Below are positions 34,591 to 42,327 of a stretch of DNA of 64,000 nucleotides, piece by piece. The stretch comes from Streptomyces subrutilus. GTDB taxonomy: Bacteria; Actinomycetota; Actinomycetes; Streptomycetales; Streptomycetaceae. Position 1 is the stretch's first letter; every line of letters starts with the position of its first letter. The translations under genes and the position numbers were made by a program. The stretch lies in contig NZ_CP023701.1 in NCBI RefSeq assembly GCF_008704535.1, forward strand, positions 7,420,001 through 7,484,000, written 5' to 3'. The notes under the pieces are model-generated. The model did no database searches and was not told where the DNA came from. It saw only the letters and a list, made by a program, of their open reading frames with translations.

Positions 34591-34940
34591 GCGACACCGC
34601 AGGCATCGACCCGAGCGTCCCGCCCTCCGGCACCGGCTGCGCCGACTGCGACGCGTCGGGAGGCTGGTGGTTCCACCTCAGGCGCTGCGCCCGGTGCGGC
34701 CACATCGGCTGCTGCGACTCGTCTCCCGGCCAACACGCCACCGCCCACTGGAAGTCCGCTGGCCACCCGCTCGTGCAGAGCTTCGAGCCGGACGAGGAGT
34801 GGTTCTGGGACTACGGCACCGGCGAGCTGTACGAGTCCGGACCCGAACTGGCTGCGCCGACCGGGCACCCGGCCGACCAGCCGACACCCGGGCCGGCCGG
34901 CCGGGTCCCCGAGGACTGGGCGCGCCTGCTGCACGACTGA
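34587..34940 (+). CDS. UBP-type zinc finger protein
   Basis: This 117-residue protein overlaps the kinase stop (ATGA, 34587-34590) and has GAGGA upstream. The zinc-finger part covers GCADCDASGGWWFHLRRCARCGHIGCCDSSPGQHATAHWKSAGHP read across residues 17-60, with Cys and His ligands of a ZnF-UBP fold. In eukaryotes this fold binds ubiquitin C-termini. Bacterial single-domain versions sit next to such kinase/flavoprotein pairs and probably bind a partner protein. It ends with a Trp/Tyr-containing and then Pro-rich tail. A hairpin terminator follows 46 bases after the stop. Confidence 0.9.
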   Translation: MSDTAGIDPSVPPSGTGCADCDASGGWWFHLRRCARCGHIGCCDSSPGQHATAHWKSAGHPLVQSFEPDEEWFWDYGTGELYESGPELAAPTGHPADQPTPGPAGRVPEDWARLLHD

Positions 34941-34985
34941 GCGACGACGGACCGGCCCCGGGCCGCCGCCTGCGGGCATGCGAAA

Positions 34986-35014
34986 GGGCCGGCATCCGTT
35001 GCGGATGCCGGCCC
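34986..35014. terminator. Hairpin terminator, convergent
   Basis: A 13-bp perfect stem (GGGCCGGCATCCG and its complement) with a 3-base loop lies between the zinc-finger gene and the small membrane-protein gene on the opposite strand. It therefore terminates both. Confidence 0.85.
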
Positions 35015-35022
35015 CGGGCCCG

Positions 35023-35250
35023 TCACAGGAGGCCGAGTTTTTCCTGGACGACCTGGGCGAGGGCCGTCGCGCCGAGGAACGAACCCCCGGAGTAGGCGAC
35101 GGCCTCCAGGCCGGTCGCCTCCAGGTGGCGGCTGAGGGTGAAGGCGGAGACGGCGGCGACGAGGCCGCACAGGAGCGCGATGGTGAGGGCCATGACCTTG
35201 ACGGTCCGGCTCGGGCCGGGAGGCGTGGACGTCGGCGGGGTGGTGGCCAT
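35023..35250 (-). CDS. Small single-pass membrane protein
   Basis: This 75-residue protein starts at ATG 35250. A Thr/Pro-rich N-terminus is followed by a hydrophobic helix (VMALTIALLCGLVAAVSAF, residues about 20-38), then EATGLEAVAYSGGSFLGATALAQVVQEKLGLL. There is no lipobox. The pattern recurs as an unknown small membrane protein in Streptomyces. It is divergent from the histidine kinase across the ATGGAC repeat array. Confidence 0.6.
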   Translation of the reverse strand: MATTPPTSTPPGPSRTVKVMALTIALLCGLVAAVSAFTLSRHLEATGLEAVAYSGGSFLGATALAQVVQEKLGLL

Positions 35251-35381
35251 GAGGGGTGATCCGTCCTTCTCGTCGCGGGGACTGTCTCGGAGCGCGGGCC
35301 TCGTGGCGCTCCTGCGCAAGGCCGGAGCGCCACGACGACAACGCTAGGGACGGCCCGGCCGGCCGGACAGCCGTCTGGGGG

Positions 35382-35446
35382 TCCATGGACGCGGGTCCAT
35401 GGACGGGGGGCCATGGACGGGGGGGATGGACGGCGAGGGGATGGAC
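35382..35446 (+). repeat. Array of five ATGGAC units upstream of a histidine kinase
   Basis: ATGGAC occurs at 35385, 35399, 35413, 35426 and 35441, spaced 14, 14, 13 and 15 bases apart. The first two units sit in a TCCATGGAC palindromic core (35382-35390 and 35396-35404). The array lies about 50 bases before the kinase start and could be a regulator binding platform or a simple-sequence expansion. Confidence 0.6.
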
Positions 35447-35492
35447 ACAGAGGGGATACCGCACCCCCGTCCCGTGCTGCCACGGTGGAGCC

Positions 35493-36659
35493 ATGAACCC
35501 GCCCACCGCTCCACAAGCCGCTCCCCCGGAGAGCGCACACGATCGGACCCGCCGCATGCTCGTACGTGCCCTCGCCGCGCTGAGGGGTGCCCAGTTCCTG
35601 CTCGGGCTGGTCGTCCTGCCGCTCCGGGGGCTTCCCGAGCGCCACACCGGCATCATCGTCGGCGGCTACGCGCTGGCCGCGGTCTCCGCCGCGGTGATGT
35701 TCACCCTCGGCATCCGCCGCCGTACGCTGTCGCCGCGCTGGATCGCGGCCGACGTGGTGCTGGCCGTCCTGTACGCGGTCGTGGTGAGCCGGAGCTACCC
35801 GCCGGCCGACGCGGCCTCGATCGGGAACTGGGTGATCCCGCCGCTGTGCGGAGTCGTCGTCACGGCGGCCATCTACGGCGGCCGGTACCGGATACCGGCG
35901 GTCGCCGTCGTCGTCGCCTCCTGGGTGGTGGGCGCGTGGCCGGCGCTGGCGACCCCCAGCGGTCAGGAACTCATCTCGAACACCACCATGATGACCGTCT
36001 TCGCGGGGGTCGCCGGGCTGACCGGCAGCCTCCTGCTGCACGCGGCGCAGGACGCGGACTCCGCCACCGCCCGCGCGGTCGCGGCCGAGCACCAGGCCGC
36101 CCGGGCGGAAGAACGGGCGGAACAGGCCCTGGACTTCCACGACTCCGTCCAGGTGACCCTCGACGTGATCGCGGCGGGCACCTACCCGGCGGCGAAGAAC
36201 CAGTGGCTGGCCCAGCGCGAAGCCGACTACCTGCGGGTGCTGACCACGAGCCGCAAGCACGGGGACCGCGCGGAACTCGCCACCGCGCTGGCCCGCATGA
36301 TCCGCGACCACCCCGCCCAGGAGCTGATCGGCGGCGGCGTGGAGACGAGGATCGACGTCCTGCCGACGGCCATGGGCCCGGAGGTGGTGGAAGCCTTCGT
36401 CAAGGGAGCGCGCGAAGCCCTGAACAACGCCGTCAAGTACGCGCGGACGGACGAGATCTGCGTGACGGCGGCGGCCGACGGACGGGGCGGGGCGCGCGTC
36501 GCCGTCATCGACCAGGGCATCGGCTTCGACCCGGCGAGCCGGCCACCGGGGCTCGGCACCACGTACTCGATCAAGCGCATCGTGGACCTCGGCGGTGAGG
36601 TCGTCATCGACAGCGCGCCCGGCGAAGGAACCACCGTGGAGCTGACATGGACCCCCTGA
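35493..36659 (+). CDS. Membrane sensor histidine kinase (HisKA_3 type)
   Basis: This is a 388-residue protein. Five or six membrane helices occupy residues 30-185. The dimerisation helix contains the phospho-acceptor in DFHDSVQVTLDVIA (His216). The ATPase domain has the N-box EALNNAVKYA (about 305-315), DQGIGFDP and GLGTTYSIKRI. The DHxD pattern fits the NarL/LuxR-partner kinases. The gene overlaps the response regulator by 13 bases (36647-36659). A short linker after the membrane region suggests signal sensing within the membrane. Confidence 0.9.
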   Translation: MNPPTAPQAAPPESAHDRTRRMLVRALAALRGAQFLLGLVVLPLRGLPERHTGIIVGGYALAAVSAAVMFTLGIRRRTLSPRWIAADVVLAVLYAVVVSRSYPPADAASIGNWVIPPLCGVVVTAAIYGGRYRIPAVAVVVASWVVGAWPALATPSGQELISNTTMMTVFAGVAGLTGSLLLHAAQDADSATARAVAAEHQAARAEERAEQALDFHDSVQVTLDVIAAGTYPAAKNQWLAQREADYLRVLTTSRKHGDRAELATALARMIRDHPAQELIGGGVETRIDVLPTAMGPEVVEAFVKGAREALNNAVKYARTDEICVTAAADGRGGARVAVIDQGIGFDPASRPPGLGTTYSIKRIVDLGGEVVIDSAPGEGTTVELTWTP

Positions 36660-37333
36660 TCACCATCGGAGCCATCGACGACGACCTGATGGGCCTGGAG
36701 GGCAAGGCCCTGTGGTTCGAGGTCAAGAGCAACGTGCGCGTCCTGGTCACGGCCGCCTCGGTCGCCGAGTTCCTGGCCGCGGACCCGCCGCCGGGGATCG
36801 TCACCCTCGACCTGAACCTGGGCAACGGCACGCTGCCGGCCGACAACGTCCGCGCCCTCGTCGGGGCCGGCCACAAGGTCGTCATCGTGACCGTGGTGCC
36901 GGAGAAGAGGTGGATCATCGAGACCACCGAGGCGGGTGCGTCGGCCTACCTGACCAGCCGGGCCTGCAACCTGGGCAAGCTCGTCGACGTCATCCGGGCC
37001 CTCGACCGCGGCGAACTCCCGACGACCGCCGAACACGCCTTCTGGCTGGCCCAGGACGACCGCCCCGACAAGCCCCGGCTGACGCCCACGGAGAGCCAGG
37101 TGCTGCGCCTGGTCGGAGACGGGATCAAACAGGAGTCGGTCGGACGCCGGCTGGGCATGGCCCGCAGCACGGTGGCCACCCACCTCACCAACATCCGCGG
37201 AAAGTACGGCGATTCGGGCCTTCCGTACGCCGGGGCCGCCGACTACCGCGACTGGGCGAAGCAGCAGGAGCTCGACCGGGACCGCCACGATCCGGCCAAG
37301 GGCCAGGCACCGGCCCCGGACGTCGAACCCTGA
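36647..37333 (+). CDS. LuxR-type response regulator
   Basis: This 228-residue protein overlaps the kinase end. The receiver domain is residues 5-125 with acidic DDD near 11-13 and phospho-acceptor Asp55 (TLDLNLGNG). The usual switch lysine before the last helix is not obvious (AYLTSRACNLGKL). The C-terminal domain at residues 145-195 is a LuxR helix-turn-helix (LTPTESQVLRLVGDGIKQESVGRRLGMARSTVATHLTNIRGKYG). It ends with a charged tail. It is the direct partner of the preceding kinase, with targets unknown. Confidence 0.9.
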   Translation: MDPLITIGAIDDDLMGLEGKALWFEVKSNVRVLVTAASVAEFLAADPPPGIVTLDLNLGNGTLPADNVRALVGAGHKVVIVTVVPEKRWIIETTEAGASAYLTSRACNLGKLVDVIRALDRGELPTTAEHAFWLAQDDRPDKPRLTPTESQVLRLVGDGIKQESVGRRLGMARSTVATHLTNIRGKYGDSGLPYAGAADYRDWAKQQELDRDRHDPAKGQAPAPDVEP

Positions 37334-37336
37334 GTC

Positions 37337-37900
37337 GTGGCGGCAGCCGTCGTCGGGGCGGCCGGGTCCCCGAAGGCCTGGGCGGCCAGGTCCGCGCCGT
37401 CGACGTGGACCTACGGCATCCGCGATACGGGCGCTTCGGCCGCCTTCCCGATCGGCGCGCCCGGGTACACGTTCGACGACCTGCTCGGGGACGCCCTCGG
37501 CGTCCCCGACGCGTACGGCCTCCCGGCCGCCCACGTCGTCGGGGTCTCCATGGGCGGCTGGCTCGCCCAGCGCCTCGCCGGGAGCGCGGTCGACCGCAGT
37601 GCCGACCCGGCCGCGGCCTCCGACCACCGGCTGATCGAAGGCGGCGACCCGGTCCGCGACCGCCTCGGCGGGATCACCGCGCCCACGCTCGTCCCGCACG
37701 GCACCGCCGGTCCGCTCTTGCCGTACGGCCAGGCCGAGGCGCCGGCCCGCGAGATACCCGGTGTGACCCTGGTCCCGCCGCCGGGCATGGGCCACCGGAT
37801 GCCGCCGCCCGAGACCTGGGACACGGTCCTGCCCGCCCTCGTCGCGCACACCGGTGCGAGGCGCGGGACGAGGGCGGGCGGCGCTCAGCGCGCCGGGTAG
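37337..37900 (+). pseudogene. Internally deleted alpha/beta hydrolase
   Basis: The frame from GTG 37337 keeps scattered motifs of an alpha/beta hydrolase: GIRDTGASAAFPIGAPGYTFDDLLGDALGV, nucleophile GVSMGGW, IEGGDPVRDRLGGITAPTLVPHGT and GMGHRMPPPETWD. About 100 residues between the nucleophile elbow and the DRSADPAAASDHRL segment are missing. The opening HG oxyanion loop is lost, and the catalytic aspartate of HGTADPL is changed to HGTAGPL. The tail overlaps the opposite OYE gene by 16 bases. This is a remnant, not a working enzyme. Confidence 0.7.
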
Positions 37901-38949
37901 TCCGTGTAGCCGCGGGCGTCGCCGCCGAAGAAGGTGGCCGGGTCCGGGGTGTTGTACGGGCCCTCGGTGCGCAGGCGGTCCGGCAGGTCCGGGTTGGCGA
38001 GGAAGAGGGCGCCGAAGGCGAGGAGGTCGGCGGTGCCGTCCTCGATGAGCGTGAGCGCGCGGTGGTCCGTGGGCCCCTCGGTCGCCGGGTTCAGGACGAA
38101 CGGGCCGTCGAAGCGCTTGCGCAGCGAGAGCGTGGTCTCGCGGGCCTCCGGTCCGAACTCGGTGACGTGCAGGTACGCCAGTCCCAGCCCGTCGATCTCC
38201 TTGACCAGGGCCTCGTACACGGGTCGCGGGTCGGGCTCGGAGATGCCGTTGTACGGGTTGCCGGGGGAGACGCGCAGGCCGGTGCGCTCGGCGCCGATCG
38301 CGGCGGCGACCGCCTTGACCGTCTCCACCGCGAAGCGGATGCGGTTCTCGGTCGGGCCGCCCCATTCGTCGGTGCGCAGGTTCGTGGCCGGGGCCAGGAA
38401 CTGGTGGATCAGGTAGCCGTTGGCCCCGTGCAGCTCGACGCCGTCGAAGCCCGCCTCCACCGCATTGCGCGCGGCCTGGGCGAAGTCGGTGATGGTCGCG
38501 CGGATCTCGTCGTCGGTGAGCTCGTGCGGGGTCACGAAGTCCTTGAGGCCGTCACCGGCGAACAGCTGTCCGGGTGCGGCGACCGGGGACGGGGCCACGG
38601 GGACGAGCCCGTCCGGCAGCAGCGACGGGTGGCCTATGCGGCCGGAGTGCATGAGCTGCGCGAAGATCCGGCCGCCGGCCGCGTGCACCGAATCCGTGAC
38701 CTGGCGCCAGGCCGCCACCTGCTCGGCGCTGTGCAGGCCGGGGGTGAAGGGGTAGCCCTGCCCGACGACCGAGGGCTGGACGCCCTCGGTGACGATCAGT
38801 CCGGCGGTGGCGCGCTGCGTGTAGTACTCGGCGACCAGAGCGGTCGCGAGGCCGCCCTCGGTGGCGCGGCTGCGCGTCATCGGGGCCAGGACGATGCGGT
38901 TGGCAAGGGTGGAGCCGGCGACGTGAACCGGTTCGAAAGCGCTGGTCAT
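37885..38949 (-). CDS. Old yellow enzyme (NADH:flavin oxidoreductase / N-ethylmaleimide reductase type)
   Basis: This 354-residue TIM-barrel FMN enzyme starts at ATG 38949. Motifs are RIVLAPMTRSRAT, YYTQRATAGLIVTEG, AGGRIFAQLMHSGRIGH, FDGVELHGANGYLIHQFL and the conserved NLRTDEWGGPTENR. It reduces activated alkenes, maleimides or nitro groups with NAD(P)H. It is divergent from the MarR gene at 39127 over two matching palindromic operators, a standard electrophile-stress pair. Confidence 0.93.
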   Translation of the reverse strand: MTSAFEPVHVAGSTLANRIVLAPMTRSRATEGGLATALVAEYYTQRATAGLIVTEGVQPSVVGQGYPFTPGLHSAEQVAAWRQVTDSVHAAGGRIFAQLMHSGRIGHPSLLPDGLVPVAPSPVAAPGQLFAGDGLKDFVTPHELTDDEIRATITDFAQAARNAVEAGFDGVELHGANGYLIHQFLAPATNLRTDEWGGPTENRIRFAVETVKAVAAAIGAERTGLRVSPGNPYNGISEPDPRPVYEALVKEIDGLGLAYLHVTEFGPEARETTLSLRKRFDGPFVLNPATEGPTDHRALTLIEDGTADLLAFGALFLANPDLPDRLRTEGPYNTPDPATFFGGDARGYTDYPAR

Positions 38950-38969
38950 ATTCGCCCCACAGAAATTAG

Positions 38970-39034
38970 TTGGTCGGCCAATCGATGGCTGCGCAATGCA
39001 GCGTACCCCAATACTTGGCCGGCCAACGTAAAAT
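38970..39034. promoter_or_regulatory. Two MarR operators and promoter between OYE and marR
   Basis: TTGGTCGGCCAA (38970-38981) and TTGGCCGGCCAA (39015-39026) are near-identical palindromes 45 bases apart in the divergent gap. TAAAAT at 39029-39034 is a strong -10 box for the marR gene immediately beside the second site. Both genes should be repressed when MarR occupies the sites. Confidence 0.75.
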
Positions 39035-39126
39035 CTGTGTGGCGGGTAGGATCCACGGACGCGGGCCGCTGGAAAGCGGTCCCGGCCAGGACCGATCCGG
39101 CCCGCACACGAAGGAGGAGCGCCGCC

Positions 39127-39708
39127 ATGACCGCGGAAACCGCTCGGGAGCCTCGCACCACCCCCTCGGCGTGTGCGGCGGGAGCGCCCAGCGCCGTACT
39201 GGACGGGCCGGTCAGCCACGCGATCAGCCGGGTGTCCCGGCTCCACCGGATCGCGGCGGGCCGCGCCCTGCGCGACCTGGGACTGCACCCGGGGCAGGAG
39301 TTCTTGATGATGCACCTGTGGGACACCGGGCCGGTGCGCCAGGCCGAACTGATCAAGGCGGTCGGCCTCGACCCCTCCACGGTGACCAAGATGCTCCAGC
39401 GCCTGGAGCACGCCGGCCACGTCCGCCGCCGTCCCGACCCCGCCGACCGGCGCGCCTCCCTCGTCGAGGCCACGGACACCAGCTGCGGGCTGCTCGTCGA
39501 GGTACGCCGGGCCTGGGGCGAGCTGGAGCGCCAGACCCTGGCCGGCCTCGACGCGTCCGAACGGACCGAGCTCGCGCGCCTGCTGGGCAAGGTGGAGGGG
39601 GCCCTGTGCACGGAGGCCGCCCGGGGCGGCGGCGCCTGCGACGGCGCCGCGCCCGCGGGGACGGACCCCTGCTCCGAGCCGCGCCCGGCCGAGCCGCCGC
39701 TCCTCTGA
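39127..39708 (+). CDS. MarR-family repressor
   Basis: This 193-residue protein starts at ATG 39127 behind GAAGGAGGAG. The winged-helix core is residues 45-130 (LHPGQEFLMMHLWDTGPVRQAELIKAVGLDPSTVTKMLQRLEHAGHVRRRPDPADRR). Cysteines at residue 16, near residue 119 and in the C-terminal tail could allow redox sensing, which is unproven. Its adjacency to an OYE gene and two matched operators makes the target clear. A 30-residue Ala/Gly/Pro tail ends the protein. Confidence 0.9.
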   Translation: MTAETAREPRTTPSACAAGAPSAVLDGPVSHAISRVSRLHRIAAGRALRDLGLHPGQEFLMMHLWDTGPVRQAELIKAVGLDPSTVTKMLQRLEHAGHVRRRPDPADRRASLVEATDTSCGLLVEVRRAWGELERQTLAGLDASERTELARLLGKVEGALCTEAARGGGACDGAAPAGTDPCSEPRPAEPPLL

Positions 39709-39778
39709 CTGCCGGGCCCGGCCCCCCGGCGTACGTTGGAAGTGGTCCCGGGGGCGGCGCGGCAGGAAGGTCAGGCCC

Positions 39779-40645
39779 ATGGCGCAGGCAGCCGATCCCG
39801 ATCCCGCTCCGGGTTCCGCAACCGCAGGCGGGTCCGGGACTCCGCTCCGTGAACGGGTGGCGGGGATCCCGGACAGCCCGCTCGTCGGGATGTCCCCCTG
39901 GATCGTGTTCTCGCTCCTGGTGGGTCCGGGACGCTTCGAATGGGCGGTGGGGGCGGCGCTGCTGATCTCGCTGGCCCTCGTCGTCGGCCACCAGATGAGC
40001 CACCGCGGCGCCTCCGTGAAGATCCTCGAAGTGTCCGACGCCGTCTTCTTCGCGGTGATGGCCGTCATCGGCCTGGTCGCGAGCCCCGGTACGCACCGCT
40101 GGCTGGAGACGTACGCGGGCGAGGTCTCCAACATCGCCCTGACGCTCATCGCCTTCGGCTCCATGGCGGTCGGTACGCCCTTCACCCTCCAGTACGCCCG
40201 GGAGCGGGTCGACCCCGCCTACTGGAAGAAGCCCTCCTTCCTGCGGACCAACCACCTCATCACCGGGGCGTGGGGCGCCGCCTTCCTGGTGGCCGCCCTC
40301 GCCGGCGCCTACGGCGACCTGGTCCTGCACGACCCCGGCAACGTCTGGACGGGATGGATCATCCAGATCCTGGCGATCGTCGCGGCCCTGCGCTTCACGG
40401 CCTGGTACCCCGACGTCGTCCGGGCCCGCGCCCGCGGGGACCGGCGGGTGCCGTCGCTGTCCGACCTCTTCGCCCCGCTGGCCGGCCTGCTCGTCCCCGT
40501 GGGCATCGCCGTCATGGTCTTCGAGGGGCACCTGTGGTGGCTCGGGGCCGCCTTGATCGTCGTCGGCGGCTGGCTCGCCCGCCACCTCAAACGCCAGGGG
40601 GACGGGGGCGAAGCCACCCCTGAGCCCGGGCGCGCGGCGCACTGA
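39779..40645 (+). CDS. Polytopic membrane protein of unknown function
   Basis: This 288-residue protein starts at ATG 39779 behind GGAAGG. Six or seven membrane helices span residues 37-265 (SPWIVFSLLVGP, WAVGAALLISLALVVG, VSDAVFFAVMAVIGLVA, IALTLIAFGSMAVGTPFTL, LITGAWGAAFLVAALAGAY, PLAGLLVPVGIAVMVFEGHLWWLGAALIVVGGWLA). No transporter or enzyme motif is recognised. A disordered N-terminal tail (PDPDPAPGSATAG) is present. The gene runs toward the carotenoid oxygenase gene and ends 46 bases from its stop. Confidence 0.7.
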   Translation: MAQAADPDPAPGSATAGGSGTPLRERVAGIPDSPLVGMSPWIVFSLLVGPGRFEWAVGAALLISLALVVGHQMSHRGASVKILEVSDAVFFAVMAVIGLVASPGTHRWLETYAGEVSNIALTLIAFGSMAVGTPFTLQYARERVDPAYWKKPSFLRTNHLITGAWGAAFLVAALAGAYGDLVLHDPGNVWTGWIIQILAIVAALRFTAWYPDVVRARARGDRRVPSLSDLFAPLAGLLVPVGIAVMVFEGHLWWLGAALIVVGGWLARHLKRQGDGGEATPEPGRAAH

Positions 40646-40691
40646 ACGCTCCCGCCCCGACCGGCCCCGCACCCCCGCCCCGACGGGCCGC

Positions 40692-42116
40692 TCACTCCTC
40701 GGTGGGGAGCCAGGCGCCGTGCAGGCCCAGCGGGACCCGGACCGGGATGCGGACCCGGGCCACCGGTCCGGACGACGGATCCTCGGCCGCGAACACCAGC
40801 AGCCAGCTGGTGGCGTCCGTACGGTCGGTCGCGAAGGTCAGCCAGTAGCCCCGTCCGGCGTCGCCCGGCCCGCTGCCCGCGGCGGGGGCGAACACGGGCT
40901 CGCCCACCGACAGGTCGCCCGCCCGCCAGGTCCGGGAGCCGCCGCCCGCCGTGTCGTACCAGCGCAGGGCGTCGTACTCGGAGGGCCGCAGGTCCAGCGT
41001 GCCCGTCTCGGCCGCCACGGCCACCGGCCCGTGGCGGCGCCCGATCAGCCGGTCGTCCACGCGCGGGAACTCGACCGGCGCGTCGTCCAGCAGAGTCCGG
41101 CGCACCGAGCCCGCGGCCGGGTCGAACACGGCGCGGGCCAGGCCGCCCGGGTTCGGGCCGCCCCCCGGGCCCAGGCCGAGGTGGTCCCACTGCACGTACT
41201 CCAGGACGACGTCGCCCGCGGGACCCTCGTCGTACGCGTTCACCGTGTGCCACAGCCAGAAGGCCTCGTCCGCGGTCCAGCGCACGGGGCCGCCGTCGCG
41301 CGGGATCAGCGCCGTGCGCGTCCCCTGCCCGGGCCGCCAGTCGATCAGTGAACCGCCCCGCATCGCCCCCGCGATGTCGAAGAAGGCGGGGGCCAGGACG
41401 AGCACCAGGTACCGCTCGGTCAGCGCCATGTCGTGGATCATCATCGGCTCGTCCACACCGGCGACCGGGGTGGGGCCGCGCCGGACCGTGCCCTCCGGAC
41501 CGATCACCGACCAGGTCAGGAAGGGCTCCTCCAGCGCGTAGCAGAACACCGCCATCTCGCCGGTCGCGGGATCGACCTTGGGGTGCGCGGTGATCCCGGC
41601 CGGCAGGGCCCCGCCGAAGGTCTCCGGCCCCACGGTCTCCAGGCCGGGGGTGAGGCGGAACGGGCACCCGGATTCGGCCAGGGCCAGGAGCCGCCCGCCG
41701 TGCCGGACGACGTTGATGTCCGGCAGGTCCCGGAAGGTCCCGGCGAGGTCGGGACCGACGTCCGCCTCGCCCGGCACGATCATCGACTCCAAGCCGCCCC
41801 ACAGGGCCCGCCCCGCCCGCTCCTCCGCGAGGAACGCGGGCGTGCGCACGAACCGGTTCCGGTAGCGGGCCGCGCCCTGCGAGATCCACACGCCGTGCAG
41901 CATCCCGTCGCCGTCGATCGGGTACAGGTACGAGCCGATCGGGCTGAACCGCGGATTCGGGCCGTTGCGCAGGTACAGGCCGTCCAGGTCGTCCGGCAGC
42001 TCGCCGGTCACGGCCAGGCCCACCTCGTCGACCTCCTCGGTCACCGGGGCGTACCGCCCGGAGAGGTGGGCGACCCGGGTGGGGTCGAAGGACGACCGTG
42101 CGGCGTGCGTGGTCAT
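40692..42116 (-). CDS. Carotenoid cleavage oxygenase
   Basis: This 474-residue beta-propeller iron enzyme starts at ATG 42116 with GGGAGG. The expected Fe(II)-binding histidines are visible in ITAHPKVDP (His178), MMIHDMALTE (His228), LWHTVNAYDEG (His290) and C-terminal LGLHGAWLP (about 467). Open segments YLRNGPNPRF, DGDGMLHGV and VFAAEDPSSGP match the family. It should cleave a carotenoid or related polyene double bond with O2. No carotenoid biosynthesis gene is in the window. It is divergent from the betaine-aldehyde dehydrogenase. Confidence 0.9.
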   Translation of the reverse strand: MTTHAARSSFDPTRVAHLSGRYAPVTEEVDEVGLAVTGELPDDLDGLYLRNGPNPRFSPIGSYLYPIDGDGMLHGVWISQGAARYRNRFVRTPAFLAEERAGRALWGGLESMIVPGEADVGPDLAGTFRDLPDINVVRHGGRLLALAESGCPFRLTPGLETVGPETFGGALPAGITAHPKVDPATGEMAVFCYALEEPFLTWSVIGPEGTVRRGPTPVAGVDEPMMIHDMALTERYLVLVLAPAFFDIAGAMRGGSLIDWRPGQGTRTALIPRDGGPVRWTADEAFWLWHTVNAYDEGPAGDVVLEYVQWDHLGLGPGGGPNPGGLARAVFDPAAGSVRRTLLDDAPVEFPRVDDRLIGRRHGPVAVAAETGTLDLRPSEYDALRWYDTAGGGSRTWRAGDLSVGEPVFAPAAGSGPGDAGRGYWLTFATDRTDATSWLLVFAAEDPSSGPVARVRIPVRVPLGLHGAWLPTEE

Positions 42117-42327
42117 GGCTGCCTCCCGGCGCGCAACCGGGCGGGGCGGGCACCCGCCCGTGCGCCACCCTCCAGTCAAGCCCGGCCACCGGCCCGGGGC
42201 AACGCGGCGTGAGCCCCGTCACTTCCCGTGGCGGATGGGACATGCGGGTCGGGGAAAGGGGCAACCGCGGGTGATGCAAGATCACCGCGGGTCCGCCGCG
42301 GTGTCGGAACCGGAGGTACAGCGCGTC

